Of a stretch of 64,000 nucleotides of DNA, positions 17,806-26,299 are shown piece after piece. Source of the DNA: Vicinamibacterales bacterium. Its GTDB lineage: Bacteria; Acidobacteriota; Vicinamibacteria; Vicinamibacterales; UBA2999. The notes beneath the pieces were generated by a model, which worked only from the letters and a program-made list of their open reading frames with translations, was not told where the DNA came from and searched no databases. The stretch spans positions 1-64,000 of the forward strand of contig JBAZYO010000010.1 in assembly GCA_041659285.1 (NCBI GenBank), given 5' to 3'. Both the position numbers and the translations under genes were made by a program. Within the stretch, counting starts at the first letter, position 1; each line of letters begins with the position of its first letter.

Positions 17806-18471
17806 CTAAAGCCCCAGCACCGCCATCGGCAGCCACTCCTTCAGCTTGCCGGCGTGGGGTTTCACGAGGCGGATGTTGGCCTCGGGGACGTCCGGCATCG
17901 GCACGTCGGGCACCGTCACGCCGCTCTGCTGCGCGCCGTCGCGGGCCATGTTCTCGAACGCCGACAGGTCGATCCCACCAGCTATGTGCATCCCCGCCGC
18001 TTCATACATGCGGAGGCGCACCCACGAGTACTCGCCATCCGAGAACTTGTGCACGTTGAGCGCCTTGACCTGCACGCGCCGCGCGTCGAGGTAGAGGTTG
18101 GCCAGGTCGGAGAACACGCTGGTCAGCTCCGCCATCGTCAGATCGCGGTTGCCCTCGGTCTTGCGGCGAATCTCCGCGGACTTGGTTTCGATATCCGACC
18201 ACTTGTCGCCCAGTTCGGTGCGGACGCGCCCCTGCACGGCCACGAAGCGTTCGACCTGGCCGGCCGTCAGCTCACCCGAGACGGGCGGGGCGAACGGCTT
18301 CTTGTTGGCCACCGTCTCGCCGAGCCGCGTCAGCTCGCGCGCCTTGGCGACATAGCCGGCGGCGCTGTCGAACATGGGCTTGGCGGCGCGATAGGCATAA
18401 AACCCCGCCACACCGAAGCCCACCAGGGCAATGACCAACACGATCAGGCAGCCGCCGAGGATCTTTTTCAT
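17806..18471 (-). CDS. Membrane-anchored hypothetical protein
   Basis: 221 residues. One N-terminal membrane segment (CLIVLVIALVGFGVAGFYAY) is followed by a soluble, mostly helical domain with no motif I recognise; the C-terminus is rich in Pro and Val (VTVPDVPMPDVPEANIRLV). It is the last gene of the leftward run TauE/SafE - MBL-rhodanese - ArsR, 12 bp after arsR, so it may be co-transcribed, although the family does not suggest a sulfur role. TAGGAT at 18481-18486 lies 9 nt upstream of its start and could be a separate -10. Confidence 0.65.
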   Translation of the reverse strand: MKKILGGCLIVLVIALVGFGVAGFYAYRAAKPMFDSAAGYVAKARELTRLGETVANKKPFAPPVSGELTAGQVERFVAVQGRVRTELGDKWSDIETKSAEIRRKTEGNRDLTMAELTSVFSDLANLYLDARRVQVKALNVHKFSDGEYSWVRLRMYEAAGMHIAGGIDLSAFENMARDGAQQSGVTVPDVPMPDVPEANIRLVKPHAGKLKEWLPMAVLGL

Positions 18472-18483
18472 CGAGAGCTGATC

Positions 18484-18819
18484 CTAGCGGACAGCGCGCA
18501 GTTGTGTCACCTGTGCGGCGGCCCTGCGCATCAACTGGCCGCACATGACGTCACACAAGGTGAACACGCTTTCGTCCGCCAGCTCGTAGATCACGAACAG
18601 CCCTTCGCGCCGGCGGCGCACGAAGCCGTGGGCGTGAAGCATCTGCAGGTGCTTCGACAGGTTGGCCTGGTTCAGGCCGGTCGCCTCGATCAGCTTGCTC
18701 ACGTTGCGAGGGCCGCGGCTCAGCTCGTTGAGCACGCTCAACCGCGCCGGCTCCGCCAGCACCTTGAAACGTTCGGCCACCGCCCGCAGGGTCTCAGGCG
18801 CGAGTGGTTTGCGGCTCAC
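18484..18819 (-). CDS. ArsR-family repressor with a C89-x3-C93 pair
   Basis: 111 residues, GTG start with AGGAGG 6 nt upstream. The winged helix-turn-helix covers residues about 12-80 (LAEPARLSVLNELSRG ... LNQANLSKHLQMLHAHGFV ... REGLFVIYEL). Two cysteines in the last helix (LCDVMC, C89 and C93) could sense metals, persulfide or oxidants. It overlaps the 3' end of the MBL-rhodanese gene by 26 bp and lies in one operon with it, the layout of sulfide-responsive ArsR repressors such as BigR/SqrR. Unlike those, its cysteines are both in the C-terminal helix, so the sensing chemistry is uncertain. Confidence 0.85.
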   Translation of the reverse strand: MSRKPLAPETLRAVAERFKVLAEPARLSVLNELSRGPRNVSKLIEATGLNQANLSKHLQMLHAHGFVRRRREGLFVIYELADESVFTLCDVMCGQLMRRAAAQVTQLRAVR

Positions 18820-20242
18820 GAGGGCCTCCTTCCACGGGCAGGCCGGCGGCGGCCCACGCCGTGATTCCGCCTTCCATGTTGATCACGTTCTTCACGCCCA
18901 GGCGTTGGAGCAGGGAGGCCGCGATCGCCGAGCGGCCGCCCCCCTGGCACTGCAGCACGACGGGTTTGTCGCGGGGGATCTGCTCCAGCCGATCGGCCAG
19001 GTAGCCCACCGGGATGTGAGTGGCCGTGGGCAGGTGGCCTTCCGCCCACTCGTTGGCGCCGCGCACGTCAATCACCGCGACCTCGCGCGCCGCGATCCGC
19101 TTCGACAGGTCGGCGGCGGAGATCTGGGCCATCGTCTCGAGCGCCGCGCCACCCGTTTCCGCCATGACAATTGCGGACGGGCTGAAGTAGCCCTTGACCG
19201 AATCAATCCCGATCAGTGCCAGGCTGCGGACCACTTCCTGGAGCCGTGTCGCCGTCGCATCGTCCACGATCAGGTAGAGGTCGGCGGACGCGGGCACCAG
19301 CCAGCCCGCCCACGTCACGAACGAGGCGTTGAGCGGGATGCTGATGGTGCCCGCCAGGTGGCCGGCGGCGTAGTCCGCGGCAGGGCGCGTGTCGATCACA
19401 ATCGCGTTGGTCCCCAGCGTCGCGGGCAACCGGCCATCATCCAGCCGGGGCGGCGCGCTGAAACCGCCGAGCAGCGCCGGCCCGGCCTTGTTCACGCGCT
19501 TCATGTTGGCGAAGTACTTCGGCGGCTCGGGCTGGCCGGCCAGCACGCTCGTGACGAAGTCGGCTTCGGTCTTGATCGCGAACGCCCAGTTGAACCGGCG
19601 TTCGTAGCCGAGGGTGGACGAAGGGATGGCGCTGATGCCCTTGCCGCACGCGGAGCCGGCGCCGTGGCCCGGCCAGATCTGCAGCCAGTCTTCGCGCGCG
19701 GCAAACTCCTGCAGGCTCTTCCACAGCGTTCGGGCGCCGACTTCCATCGTGCCCTTGATATTGGCGGCGCGCTCGAGCAGGTCGGGACGGCCGACGTCAC
19801 CCACGAACACGAAGTCGCCGGTCACCGCCGCGATCGGCTGGTCGGCCGCGGCGCCGTCGGTGACGAGGAACGTCAGGTGCTCGGGCGTGTGGCCCGGCGT
19901 GTGGAGCACGTCGACGCGGATGTTGCCAATCTGGAGGTGATCGCCACCGTGCAGCAGGCGGCCCTCGCTCGCGAAGGCGTACTTCCAGTCCGCGTCGCCT
20001 TCATCCGAGAGATACAGGGTGCCGCCCGTCTTGTGGGCCAGCTCGCGCGAGCCCGACACGTAGTCGGCGTGGATGTGCGTCTCGGTGATGTGGGTGATGC
20101 GCAGGCCTTCCTGCTCGGCGGCCTCGATGTACTGATCCACATCACGATTGGCGTCGATGACAAGGGATTCGCCGGTCTTGTTGCAGCCGATCAGGTAACT
20201 GGCCTGCGCGATGGACGGCTCGAAGAAACGTTTCACGAACAT
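18794..20242 (-). CDS. MBL-fold persulfide dioxygenase-like hydrolase fused to two rhodanese domains
   Basis: 482 residues from ATG 20242, with GAGGAG upstream; the longer frame to 20347 has no support. The metallo-beta-lactamase domain (1-about 250) has THIHAD (H56, H58, D60), TPGHTPEHL and TGDFVFVGDVGRPDLL, all typical of ETHE1-like persulfide dioxygenases with a single iron. Two rhodanese domains follow; the first lacks the catalytic Cys (IVDDATA), the second keeps it in QCQGGGRSA. The enzyme should oxidise glutathione persulfide to sulfite and shuttle sulfane sulfur. Upstream lies a TauE/SafE permease that could export the sulfite. Confidence 0.9.
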   Translation of the reverse strand: MFVKRFFEPSIAQASYLIGCNKTGESLVIDANRDVDQYIEAAEQEGLRITHITETHIHADYVSGSRELAHKTGGTLYLSDEGDADWKYAFASEGRLLHGGDHLQIGNIRVDVLHTPGHTPEHLTFLVTDGAAADQPIAAVTGDFVFVGDVGRPDLLERAANIKGTMEVGARTLWKSLQEFAAREDWLQIWPGHGAGSACGKGISAIPSSTLGYERRFNWAFAIKTEADFVTSVLAGQPEPPKYFANMKRVNKAGPALLGGFSAPPRLDDGRLPATLGTNAIVIDTRPAADYAAGHLAGTISIPLNASFVTWAGWLVPASADLYLIVDDATATRLQEVVRSLALIGIDSVKGYFSPSAIVMAETGGAALETMAQISAADLSKRIAAREVAVIDVRGANEWAEGHLPTATHIPVGYLADRLEQIPRDKPVVLQCQGGGRSAIAASLLQRLGVKNVINMEGGITAWAAAGLPVEGGPREPQTTRA

Positions 20243-20261
20243 GGTTGACTCCTCGGGCTCA

Positions 20262-20993
20262 CTACTGGATGAGCACGTACGACGCCAGGGCGACGAGTGC
20301 GACGGCGAAGGCTTGCTGCATGCGTCGTTGCGGCAGCCGATGGGCAATCATGCCCCCGGCAAGCGCGCCCACGGCCGCGACGAATGCGAACGGAAGAATG
20401 AACGACAGGACCAACGGCGTGCGGCCGATGTAGCCGGCCAGGCCCGACGCCGCCGCCATGGTGATGACGACCAACGAGGCGCCGGCGGCTTCCCGCATCG
20501 GGATCCGGGCCACGATGACCAGGGCCGGCACGATCAGGAAACCGCCGCCGACCCCGACCAGGCCGGTGAGAACGCCCAGGGGCAGGCCAAGGAGCATCAG
20601 CACCGGAAGCGAGCGGCGTCCCGCGGAGGTCTCGTGGAGCACCGGGCGCCGGAACATGATCGCGGCGGCCACCAGCATCACGACGCCGAGCACGCGCAAT
20701 TGGGTGGCGTCGGCGAGGCGCGCGCCCAGGAAGCTGCCGGAGTAGGCCCCCACGGTGGCGGCGAGGCCGACCACAAGACCGGCGGCCAGCGGCAAGGTGC
20801 CGCGAACAAGACTGCCAGCGGCGCCGGCGGCCGCGGCAATGCCGACCACCGCCAGGCTGATCACGACGGCTTCTTTCGGGGAGAAGTGCAGCAACCCGGT
20901 CAACGCCGGCACGGCGATGATGGAGCCGCCGCCGCCGAGCATGCCCATCACCAGGCCGATGACAGCGGCCAGCACAAACGCGACGGCGCTCAC
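20262..20993 (-). CDS. TauE/SafE (TSUP) family permease
   Basis: 243 residues, GTG start. The N-terminal MSAVAFVLAAVIGLVMGMLGGGGSII and the internal repeat LGLPLGVLTGLVGVGGGFLIVPAL show the duplicated Gly-rich motif of TSUP anion exporters; about eight membrane helices. It is first in the operon, 19 bp before the MBL-rhodanese gene, so it probably exports sulfite or another sulfur anion made by persulfide oxidation. Confidence 0.88.
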   Translation of the reverse strand: MSAVAFVLAAVIGLVMGMLGGGGSIIAVPALTGLLHFSPKEAVVISLAVVGIAAAAGAAGSLVRGTLPLAAGLVVGLAATVGAYSGSFLGARLADATQLRVLGVVMLVAAAIMFRRPVLHETSAGRRSLPVLMLLGLPLGVLTGLVGVGGGFLIVPALVIVARIPMREAAGASLVVITMAAASGLAGYIGRTPLVLSFILPFAFVAAVGALAGGMIAHRLPQRRMQQAFAVALVALASYVLIQ

Positions 20994-21013
20994 GGTCGAG
21001 ACTTCATATCGCT

Positions 21014-21043
21014 ATATAACTATTCAGCAATATTAATTGTCAA
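21014..21043 (-). promoter_or_regulatory. Sigma-70 promoter of the sulfide/persulfide operon
   Basis: On the minus strand TTGACA (21038-21043) is followed after 18 nt by TTATAT (21014-21019). The intervening and downstream DNA is AT-rich with ATAT half-sites (ATAGCGATAT), a plausible ArsR operator overlapping the -10. Confidence 0.6.
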
Positions 21044-21044
21044 G

Positions 21045-21057
21045 GGGGTCTGACCCC
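21045..21057. repeat. GGGGTCTGACCCC palindrome
   Basis: One exact copy of the 13-bp palindrome, lying just before the S9 peptidase stop codon side and immediately upstream of the sulfide operon promoter. Confidence 0.7.
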
Positions 21058-21064
21058 GAGCGCT

Positions 21065-22990
21065 TCACATCCCGAACACGTCGCGGTAGAACGCCAACTC
21101 CTCTTTTAGCGCGCGGATGATGTTCTCGGCCTTGCGGAAGCCGTGCTGCTCGCCCTCGAAGGTCACGTACTTCACCTTCAGTCCCTTCTTGCGCACCGCC
21201 TCGGCCATCATCTCGGACTGGTTCGGTGGCACCACCTTGTCGTCCAAGCCCTGGAACAGGATGATCGGGCACGACAGCCGGTCGGTGAAGTGAATCGGTG
21301 AGCGCTGGTAGTAGGTGTCACGCACGGCGGGATACGGGCCGATCAGCGACTCGTTGTAGCGTGACTCGAACTTGTGGGTGTCGTGCTGCAGTGCCTCGAG
21401 ATCGCTGATGCCGTAGTAGCTGGCGCCGGCCTTGAACGTCTGGTGGAAGGTCAGCGCCGCCAGCGTGGTGTAGCCGCCGGCGCTCCCGCCGCGGATGATC
21501 AGCCGCGCCGGATCGGCCCTGCCCGCGGCGACCATCGCCCTGGCGCCGCCCACCGCGTCATCGACATCCGCAATTCCCCACTGCCCGTTCAGGCGTTCGC
21601 GATACCGACGCCCGTAGCCCGTGCTGCCGCTGTAGTTCACGTCGAGCACGGCGAAGCCGCGGCTGGTCCAGAACTGCGTCTTGGGATCGAGCACGTCAGA
21701 CGAGGCGCCGGTCGGACCACCGTGCGTCAGCACGAGCAGCGGCGGATGCTGGCCGCCAGGCGCCGTCACTTCGGGATTGGCCGGCGGATAGTAGAAGGCG
21801 TGCACGTCGCGATCCGACACGCGATAGGTGACCGCTTCAGGGACCGACACCCAGGCCGGCTCGATCCGATCCGCCGACGCCGACCGCAGGACCACCGGCG
21901 TCATGTCGCCGGTGGCCATGCGCATGATCGCGCCGGACTGCGTGGCCGACCCGCCCACGAAGTAGATCGCATCGTGATGGGCGCGAATGGACTCCAGCGG
22001 CTGCACCGGCAGATCGACGGGCGCGAACGCCAGCGAGTCCGTGTCGATCAGCGCGAGCCGCCACTCGCCATCCTGCGCATAGGTGGCCGCCAGGCGACTG
22101 GCGGCGATGAACGCGTAAGTGACCATGCTGAAGGTCCACTGCGGCTTGCCGAACTCGGCCGCCATCTCGTGAATGCATTCGGTGGACTGGCCGGTGACGC
22201 GATAGAGGTTCCACCAGCCGCTGCGGTCCGACACGAAATACAACGTGCCGTCCGGCGACCAGTCGGGTTGGAAGATCGATTCGCTGGCTCCGCCCGCGAC
22301 TTTCTCACGCGGGCCAAGGGAGCCGTCGGCGTTGAACGCCGCCGTCCACAGCTCGGTGCCGTCCCACGGCATGTTGGGATGGTTCCACTGCAACCACGCG
22401 AGCGTCGTGCCGTCGGGGCTGACAATCGGATCCGAATAGAAATCCGCCCCGGAGACGAGCGTCACGTCGTGCCAGGAGGGCGGCACCTCAGCGCCGCCGG
22501 CTGATGGTGCGACAGCAACGATAGTGTTCACCGCTTCGGCGCCGGCCTTCGAATGGTCCTCGCGAACGCCGACCAGCCGGTCACGCACCGGATCGAGCCG
22601 GAAGTCGGCGTAGAAACAGCCACCGTCGCCGGTGACCGGTTGCGGGACCTGTCCAGGCTCCTGCTTGTAGATCCGCTGATCGGAAAAGTTCGAGAAGTAC
22701 ACCGTGCCCCGATGCACAGTGTAGGCGGCGCCACCGTACTCGTGGACCCGCGTGCGCACGTTGAATGGCGGCGGCGTGACGTCCGTGATGTCGCCGGCCG
22801 GCGACCGCTTCACAATCACATGGCGGCCGCCCTCAGACGCCCGCCCCTCCACCCAATACACATCGTCTCCATCGAGCTGGATGTGATCGAGGCGCAAAGT
22901 CCCGGCGGTGACACGAGCGGCGCTGAGGGGAGACGGCCAGGCGCCGTAGGGGGAGACGGTAGGCATCGGTGTACGTAAGTCCTGCGTCAT
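21065..22990 (-). CDS. Prolyl-oligopeptidase-family (S9) serine peptidase
   Basis: 641 residues from ATG 22990 (MTQDLRTP); a second ATG at 22966 is possible. The frame stays open much further upstream, but that part is the antisense of the M14 gene. An N-terminal beta-propeller (about 1-370) precedes an alpha/beta hydrolase domain with catalytic S503 in GGSAGG, D584 in GLDDKVVP and H616 in GEQHGF. No signal peptide is seen, so it is probably cytoplasmic; likely a dipeptidyl or acylaminoacyl peptidase. The divergent M14 gene starts only 36 bp away. Confidence 0.9.
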   Translation of the reverse strand: MTQDLRTPMPTVSPYGAWPSPLSAARVTAGTLRLDHIQLDGDDVYWVEGRASEGGRHVIVKRSPAGDITDVTPPPFNVRTRVHEYGGAAYTVHRGTVYFSNFSDQRIYKQEPGQVPQPVTGDGGCFYADFRLDPVRDRLVGVREDHSKAGAEAVNTIVAVAPSAGGAEVPPSWHDVTLVSGADFYSDPIVSPDGTTLAWLQWNHPNMPWDGTELWTAAFNADGSLGPREKVAGGASESIFQPDWSPDGTLYFVSDRSGWWNLYRVTGQSTECIHEMAAEFGKPQWTFSMVTYAFIAASRLAATYAQDGEWRLALIDTDSLAFAPVDLPVQPLESIRAHHDAIYFVGGSATQSGAIMRMATGDMTPVVLRSASADRIEPAWVSVPEAVTYRVSDRDVHAFYYPPANPEVTAPGGQHPPLLVLTHGGPTGASSDVLDPKTQFWTSRGFAVLDVNYSGSTGYGRRYRERLNGQWGIADVDDAVGGARAMVAAGRADPARLIIRGGSAGGYTTLAALTFHQTFKAGASYYGISDLEALQHDTHKFESRYNESLIGPYPAVRDTYYQRSPIHFTDRLSCPIILFQGLDDKVVPPNQSEMMAEAVRKKGLKVKYVTFEGEQHGFRKAENIIRALKEELAFYRDVFGM

Positions 22991-23014
22991 TTTCGCACTT
23001 TCGGTGCCTGGCCC

Positions 23015-23020
23015 TATACT
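23015..23020 (+). promoter_or_regulatory. Candidate -10 of a leaderless M14 transcript
   Basis: TATACT ends 6 nt before the ATG at 23027; TTCGCA at 22992-22997 is 17 nt further up. No Shine-Dalgarno is present. The same TATACT-N6-ATG layout occurs at 25856. Confidence 0.5.
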
Positions 23021-23026
23021 TTCCAG

Positions 23027-25816
23027 ATGCCGTTGAAACTTCGTTCGTTCTCGTTCGTCATCCTTGCCCTGTTCCTCTCCCTGGCAGCGCCCCAGGCCCA
23101 ATCGCCCGCCGCGCCCAAGGTCACCACCCCGGAACAATTCTTCGGCCACAAGATCGGCGCCGACTACGTGCTCCCGAACTACACCCGGTTCATGGAGTAC
23201 GTGCGCAAGCTCGACGCGGAATCGGACCGCATGACGGTACAGTCCATCGGCAAGACCGCCGAAGGCCGCGACCAGTTGATGGCCATCATCACCGCCCCCG
23301 AGAACTTCAAGAAGCTCGATCGCTACAAGGAGATCTCGCGACGGCTGTCGCAGGCCGAGGGCCTGACCGACGAGACGGCGCGGGCGCTGGCCAGGGAAGG
23401 CAAGGCCGTGATCTGGATCGACGGCGGCCTGCACGCCACCGAAGTGCTCGGCGCGCAGCAGTTGACCGAAACCATCTTCCAGTTCGTCAGCAAGAACGAC
23501 GAGGAGACGCTGCGCATCCTGAAGGATGTGATCATCCTCGCGACGCACGCCAATCCCGACGGCATGGAGCTGGTCTCCAACTGGTACATGCGCAAGCCCA
23601 ACGAGAAGGAACGCAGCACCGGCCAGCTGCCGCGCCTCTACCAGAAGTACGTCGGCCACGACAACAACCGCGACTTCTACATGATGAACCAGCCGGAATC
23701 CGCGAACATGAACCGGATCCTGTATCGCGAGTGGTTCCCGCAGATCATGTACAACCATCACCAGACCGGCCCCACCGGCACGGTGATGTTCTCGCCGCCC
23801 TTCCGCGATCCCTTCAACTACGTCTACGACCCGATCGTCGTCAATACCCTCGACCAGGTCGGCGCCGCCATGCACACGCGCTTCGACGCCGAAGGCAAGC
23901 CGGGCGTGACAACCAGGTCGGGCTCGAACTACTCGACGTGGTGGAACGGCGGCCTGCGGACCATGGCCTACTTCCACAACCAGGTCGGCCTGCTGACGGA
24001 AAGCATCGGCAACCCGACGCCGGAGACGATCGGCTTCGTGCCCGATCGCGTGCTCGCGCGCGGCGACCTGCCCTTCCCGATCACCCCGCAGGTGTGGCAC
24101 TTCCGCCAGTCGATCGACTACTCCATCACCGCCAACTACGCGGTGCTCGACTTCGCGCAGCGCTATCGCGAGAGCCTGCTCTACAACATCTACCTGGCCG
24201 GCCGCAACAGCATCAACCGCGGCAACACCGACACCTGGACCGTCTTCCCGCGCCGCATCCAGGAGGTCAAGGACCAGATCGCCAAGGACCTCAAGGTGGA
24301 TGGCGGCAGCGACTCCCGCATGGTGTCGGGAGGCCGCATCGCGACCGTGCCAGAGAAGTACTACGCGATCGTCCGCAAGCCGGAGTATCGCGACGCGCGC
24401 GGCTACATCCTGCCGGCGAACCAAGGCGACTTCCTCACCGCCACCAAGTTCGTGAACATCATGATCAAGAGCGGCCTCACCGCGCACCGCGCCACCGCGC
24501 CGTTCACGGTGGCGGGCAAGCAGTACCCGGCCGGGTCCTACGTGTTCAAGTCGGCGCAGGCGTTCCGTCCGCACCTGCTCGACATGTTCGAGCCGCAGGA
24601 TCACCCCAACGACTTCCAGTATCCCGGCGGCCCGCCGATTCCGCCCTACGACAACGCCGGGTGGACGCTCGCCTACCAGATGGGCCTGAAGTTCGATCGC
24701 GTGCTCGAGGCGTTCGACGGCCCGTTCGAGAAGATCGCCGATGTGATCAAGCCGGCGCCCGGCAAGGTCACCGACGCCGCCGGCGCGGTGGGCTACGTCG
24801 TCAACCACAAGAACAACGACGCGTTCATCGCCATCAACCGGCTGATGAAGGCGAATGAAGAAGCGTTCTTCGTCGCCGACCGCCGCTACCAGAGCGCCGA
24901 CGGCACCGGCGTGATCTTCATCACCGCCAGGCCCTCGACCGGCGCGGTGCTCGCGAAGGCGGCCGCCGACCTCGGCCTGAGCTTCACCGCCGTGACGCAG
25001 CGTCCGGCCGGCGCGATGTACAAGCTGACCAAGCCGCGCATCGGACTGTGGGATCAGTACGGCGGCTCGATGCCGTCGGGCCACCTCCGGTGGCTGCTCG
25101 AGCAGTTCGAGTTCGACTTCGAACGGGTGTACCCGGGCACGCTCGACGCCGGCAACCTCAAGGCGAAGTTCGACGTGATCCTGTTCCCCGACGGCGGCAT
25201 TCCGGAGGCCGACGGCGGTGGCGGCGGCTTCGGCGGACGTCCGCCGACCGCGGCGGAAATCCCCGAGGAGTATCGCGATCAGCTCGGCCGCGTCTCGATC
25301 GCGAAGACGGTGCCGCAGTTGAAGGCGTTCGCGGAAGCCGGCGGCGTGATCGTGGCCTTCGGCGGCTCGGCCGTGCTCGGCCATCACCTGGGCCTGCCGG
25401 TCAGCGATCACCTGGTCGAGGTCGCGCAGGACGGCAGCGAGAAGCCGCTGCCCGGCACCAAGTTCTACATCCCCGGTTCGATCGTCAGCGTGGCGGTGGA
25501 CAACACCAACCCGGTGGCGTTCGGCTTCGACAAGACGGTGGACGTGTTCTTCGACAACAGCCCGGTGCTGGAGCTGGCGCCCAACGCCACGCTCAACGGC
25601 GTGAAGCCGGTGGCGTGGTTCGACACCAAGACCGCGCTGCGCTCCGGATGGGCGTGGGGCCAGCACTACCTCGAAGGCGGCACCGCCGCGGTCGAGGCGC
25701 AAGTCGGCAAGGGCAAGGTGTTCCTGTTCGGGCCGGAGATCACTTTCCGCGCCCAGCCGCACGGCACGTTCAAGTTCCTGTTCAACAGCATCTACTACGG
25801 CACATCCGTGCAATAG
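23027..25816 (+). CDS. Secreted M14-family zinc carboxypeptidase
   Basis: 929 residues with a signal peptide (RSFSFVILALFLSLAAPQAQ). The M14 domain has zinc ligands H136 and E139 (GGLHATE), a His at 244/245 (MYNHHQTGP) as third ligand, substrate-binding N214-R215 (HDNNRDF) and general base E325 (LLTESIG). Residues about 480-929 are an accessory region that includes a glutamine-amidotransferase-like fold (PRIGLWDQYGGSMPSGHLRWLLEQF ... FPDGGIPEADGG). It should cleave C-terminal residues from peptides in the periplasm or outside the cell. Confidence 0.9.
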   Translation: MPLKLRSFSFVILALFLSLAAPQAQSPAAPKVTTPEQFFGHKIGADYVLPNYTRFMEYVRKLDAESDRMTVQSIGKTAEGRDQLMAIITAPENFKKLDRYKEISRRLSQAEGLTDETARALAREGKAVIWIDGGLHATEVLGAQQLTETIFQFVSKNDEETLRILKDVIILATHANPDGMELVSNWYMRKPNEKERSTGQLPRLYQKYVGHDNNRDFYMMNQPESANMNRILYREWFPQIMYNHHQTGPTGTVMFSPPFRDPFNYVYDPIVVNTLDQVGAAMHTRFDAEGKPGVTTRSGSNYSTWWNGGLRTMAYFHNQVGLLTESIGNPTPETIGFVPDRVLARGDLPFPITPQVWHFRQSIDYSITANYAVLDFAQRYRESLLYNIYLAGRNSINRGNTDTWTVFPRRIQEVKDQIAKDLKVDGGSDSRMVSGGRIATVPEKYYAIVRKPEYRDARGYILPANQGDFLTATKFVNIMIKSGLTAHRATAPFTVAGKQYPAGSYVFKSAQAFRPHLLDMFEPQDHPNDFQYPGGPPIPPYDNAGWTLAYQMGLKFDRVLEAFDGPFEKIADVIKPAPGKVTDAAGAVGYVVNHKNNDAFIAINRLMKANEEAFFVADRRYQSADGTGVIFITARPSTGAVLAKAAADLGLSFTAVTQRPAGAMYKLTKPRIGLWDQYGGSMPSGHLRWLLEQFEFDFERVYPGTLDAGNLKAKFDVILFPDGGIPEADGGGGGFGGRPPTAAEIPEEYRDQLGRVSIAKTVPQLKAFAEAGGVIVAFGGSAVLGHHLGLPVSDHLVEVAQDGSEKPLPGTKFYIPGSIVSVAVDNTNPVAFGFDKTVDVFFDNSPVLELAPNATLNGVKPVAWFDTKTALRSGWAWGQHYLEGGTAAVEAQVGKGKVFLFGPEITFRAQPHGTFKFLFNSIYYGTSVQ

Positions 25817-25830
25817 GCGCGCGACAAGAA

Positions 25831-25861
25831 TGCGGAGGGGTCTGGCCCCTCCGCATATACT
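25831..25861 (+). promoter_or_regulatory. Perfect hairpin abutting a -10 hexamer
   Basis: TGCGGAGGGG (25831-25840) pairs perfectly with CCCCTCCGCA (25846-25855) around TCTGG, a variant of the GGGGTCTGACCCC repeat. TATACT (25856-25861) follows with no gap and ends 6 nt before the next ATG. The hairpin could end the M14 transcript while the hexamer starts the next, leaderless one. Confidence 0.5.
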
Positions 25862-25867
25862 TTCCCG

Positions 25868-26299
25868 ATGCCGCTCGACACCGTCTTCTCCTTCGCTTCC
25901 TTTATCGCCATGTTCGGGTGGATCCTCCTGGTGGTCCTCCCCGGCGATGCCCGCGTGAAGTTGCTGACCGGCGTCATCATCCCGTCAACGCTGTCGGCCA
26001 TCTATCTCGTGTTCATCTTCCTGCACTTCGCCGACGCGCCCGGCGGCTTCAGCTCGCTGGCCGAGGTGCGGATGCTGTTCTCGCGCGACGAGCTGCTGCT
26101 GGCCGGCTGGGTCCACTACCTGGCGTTCGACCTGTTCATCGGCGCCTGGGAGAGCCGCGATTCACAGCGGCTGCAGATCCCGCGCCTGGTGATGATTCCC
26201 TGCTATGTGATGACCTTCATGCTCGGGCCCATCGGCCTGCTGTTCTACTTCGCGATTCGAACCGCCAAGACCAAGGCGCTGGACCTGGAGGCGGCGTGA
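25868..26299 (+). CDS. ABA4-like (DUF4281) membrane protein
   Basis: 143 residues, four predicted membrane helices. LAFDLFIGAWESRDSQRLQIPRL and the following PCYVMTFMLGPIGLLLY-like stretch match the ABA4/DUF4281 family, first known from neoxanthin synthesis in plants; bacterial members have no established role. It is translationally coupled to the next gene by a GTGA overlap. Confidence 0.75.
   Translation: MPLDTVFSFASFIAMFGWILLVVLPGDARVKLLTGVIIPSTLSAIYLVFIFLHFADAPGGFSSLAEVRMLFSRDELLLAGWVHYLAFDLFIGAWESRDSQRLQIPRLVMIPCYVMTFMLGPIGLLFYFAIRTAKTKALDLEAA

Noticed and set aside
22991..25813. N-terminal extension of the S9 peptidase frame by about 940 residues
   Set aside because: It is the antisense of the M14 gene, His/Arg/Val-rich without domain signals; the S9 protein begins naturally at 22990.
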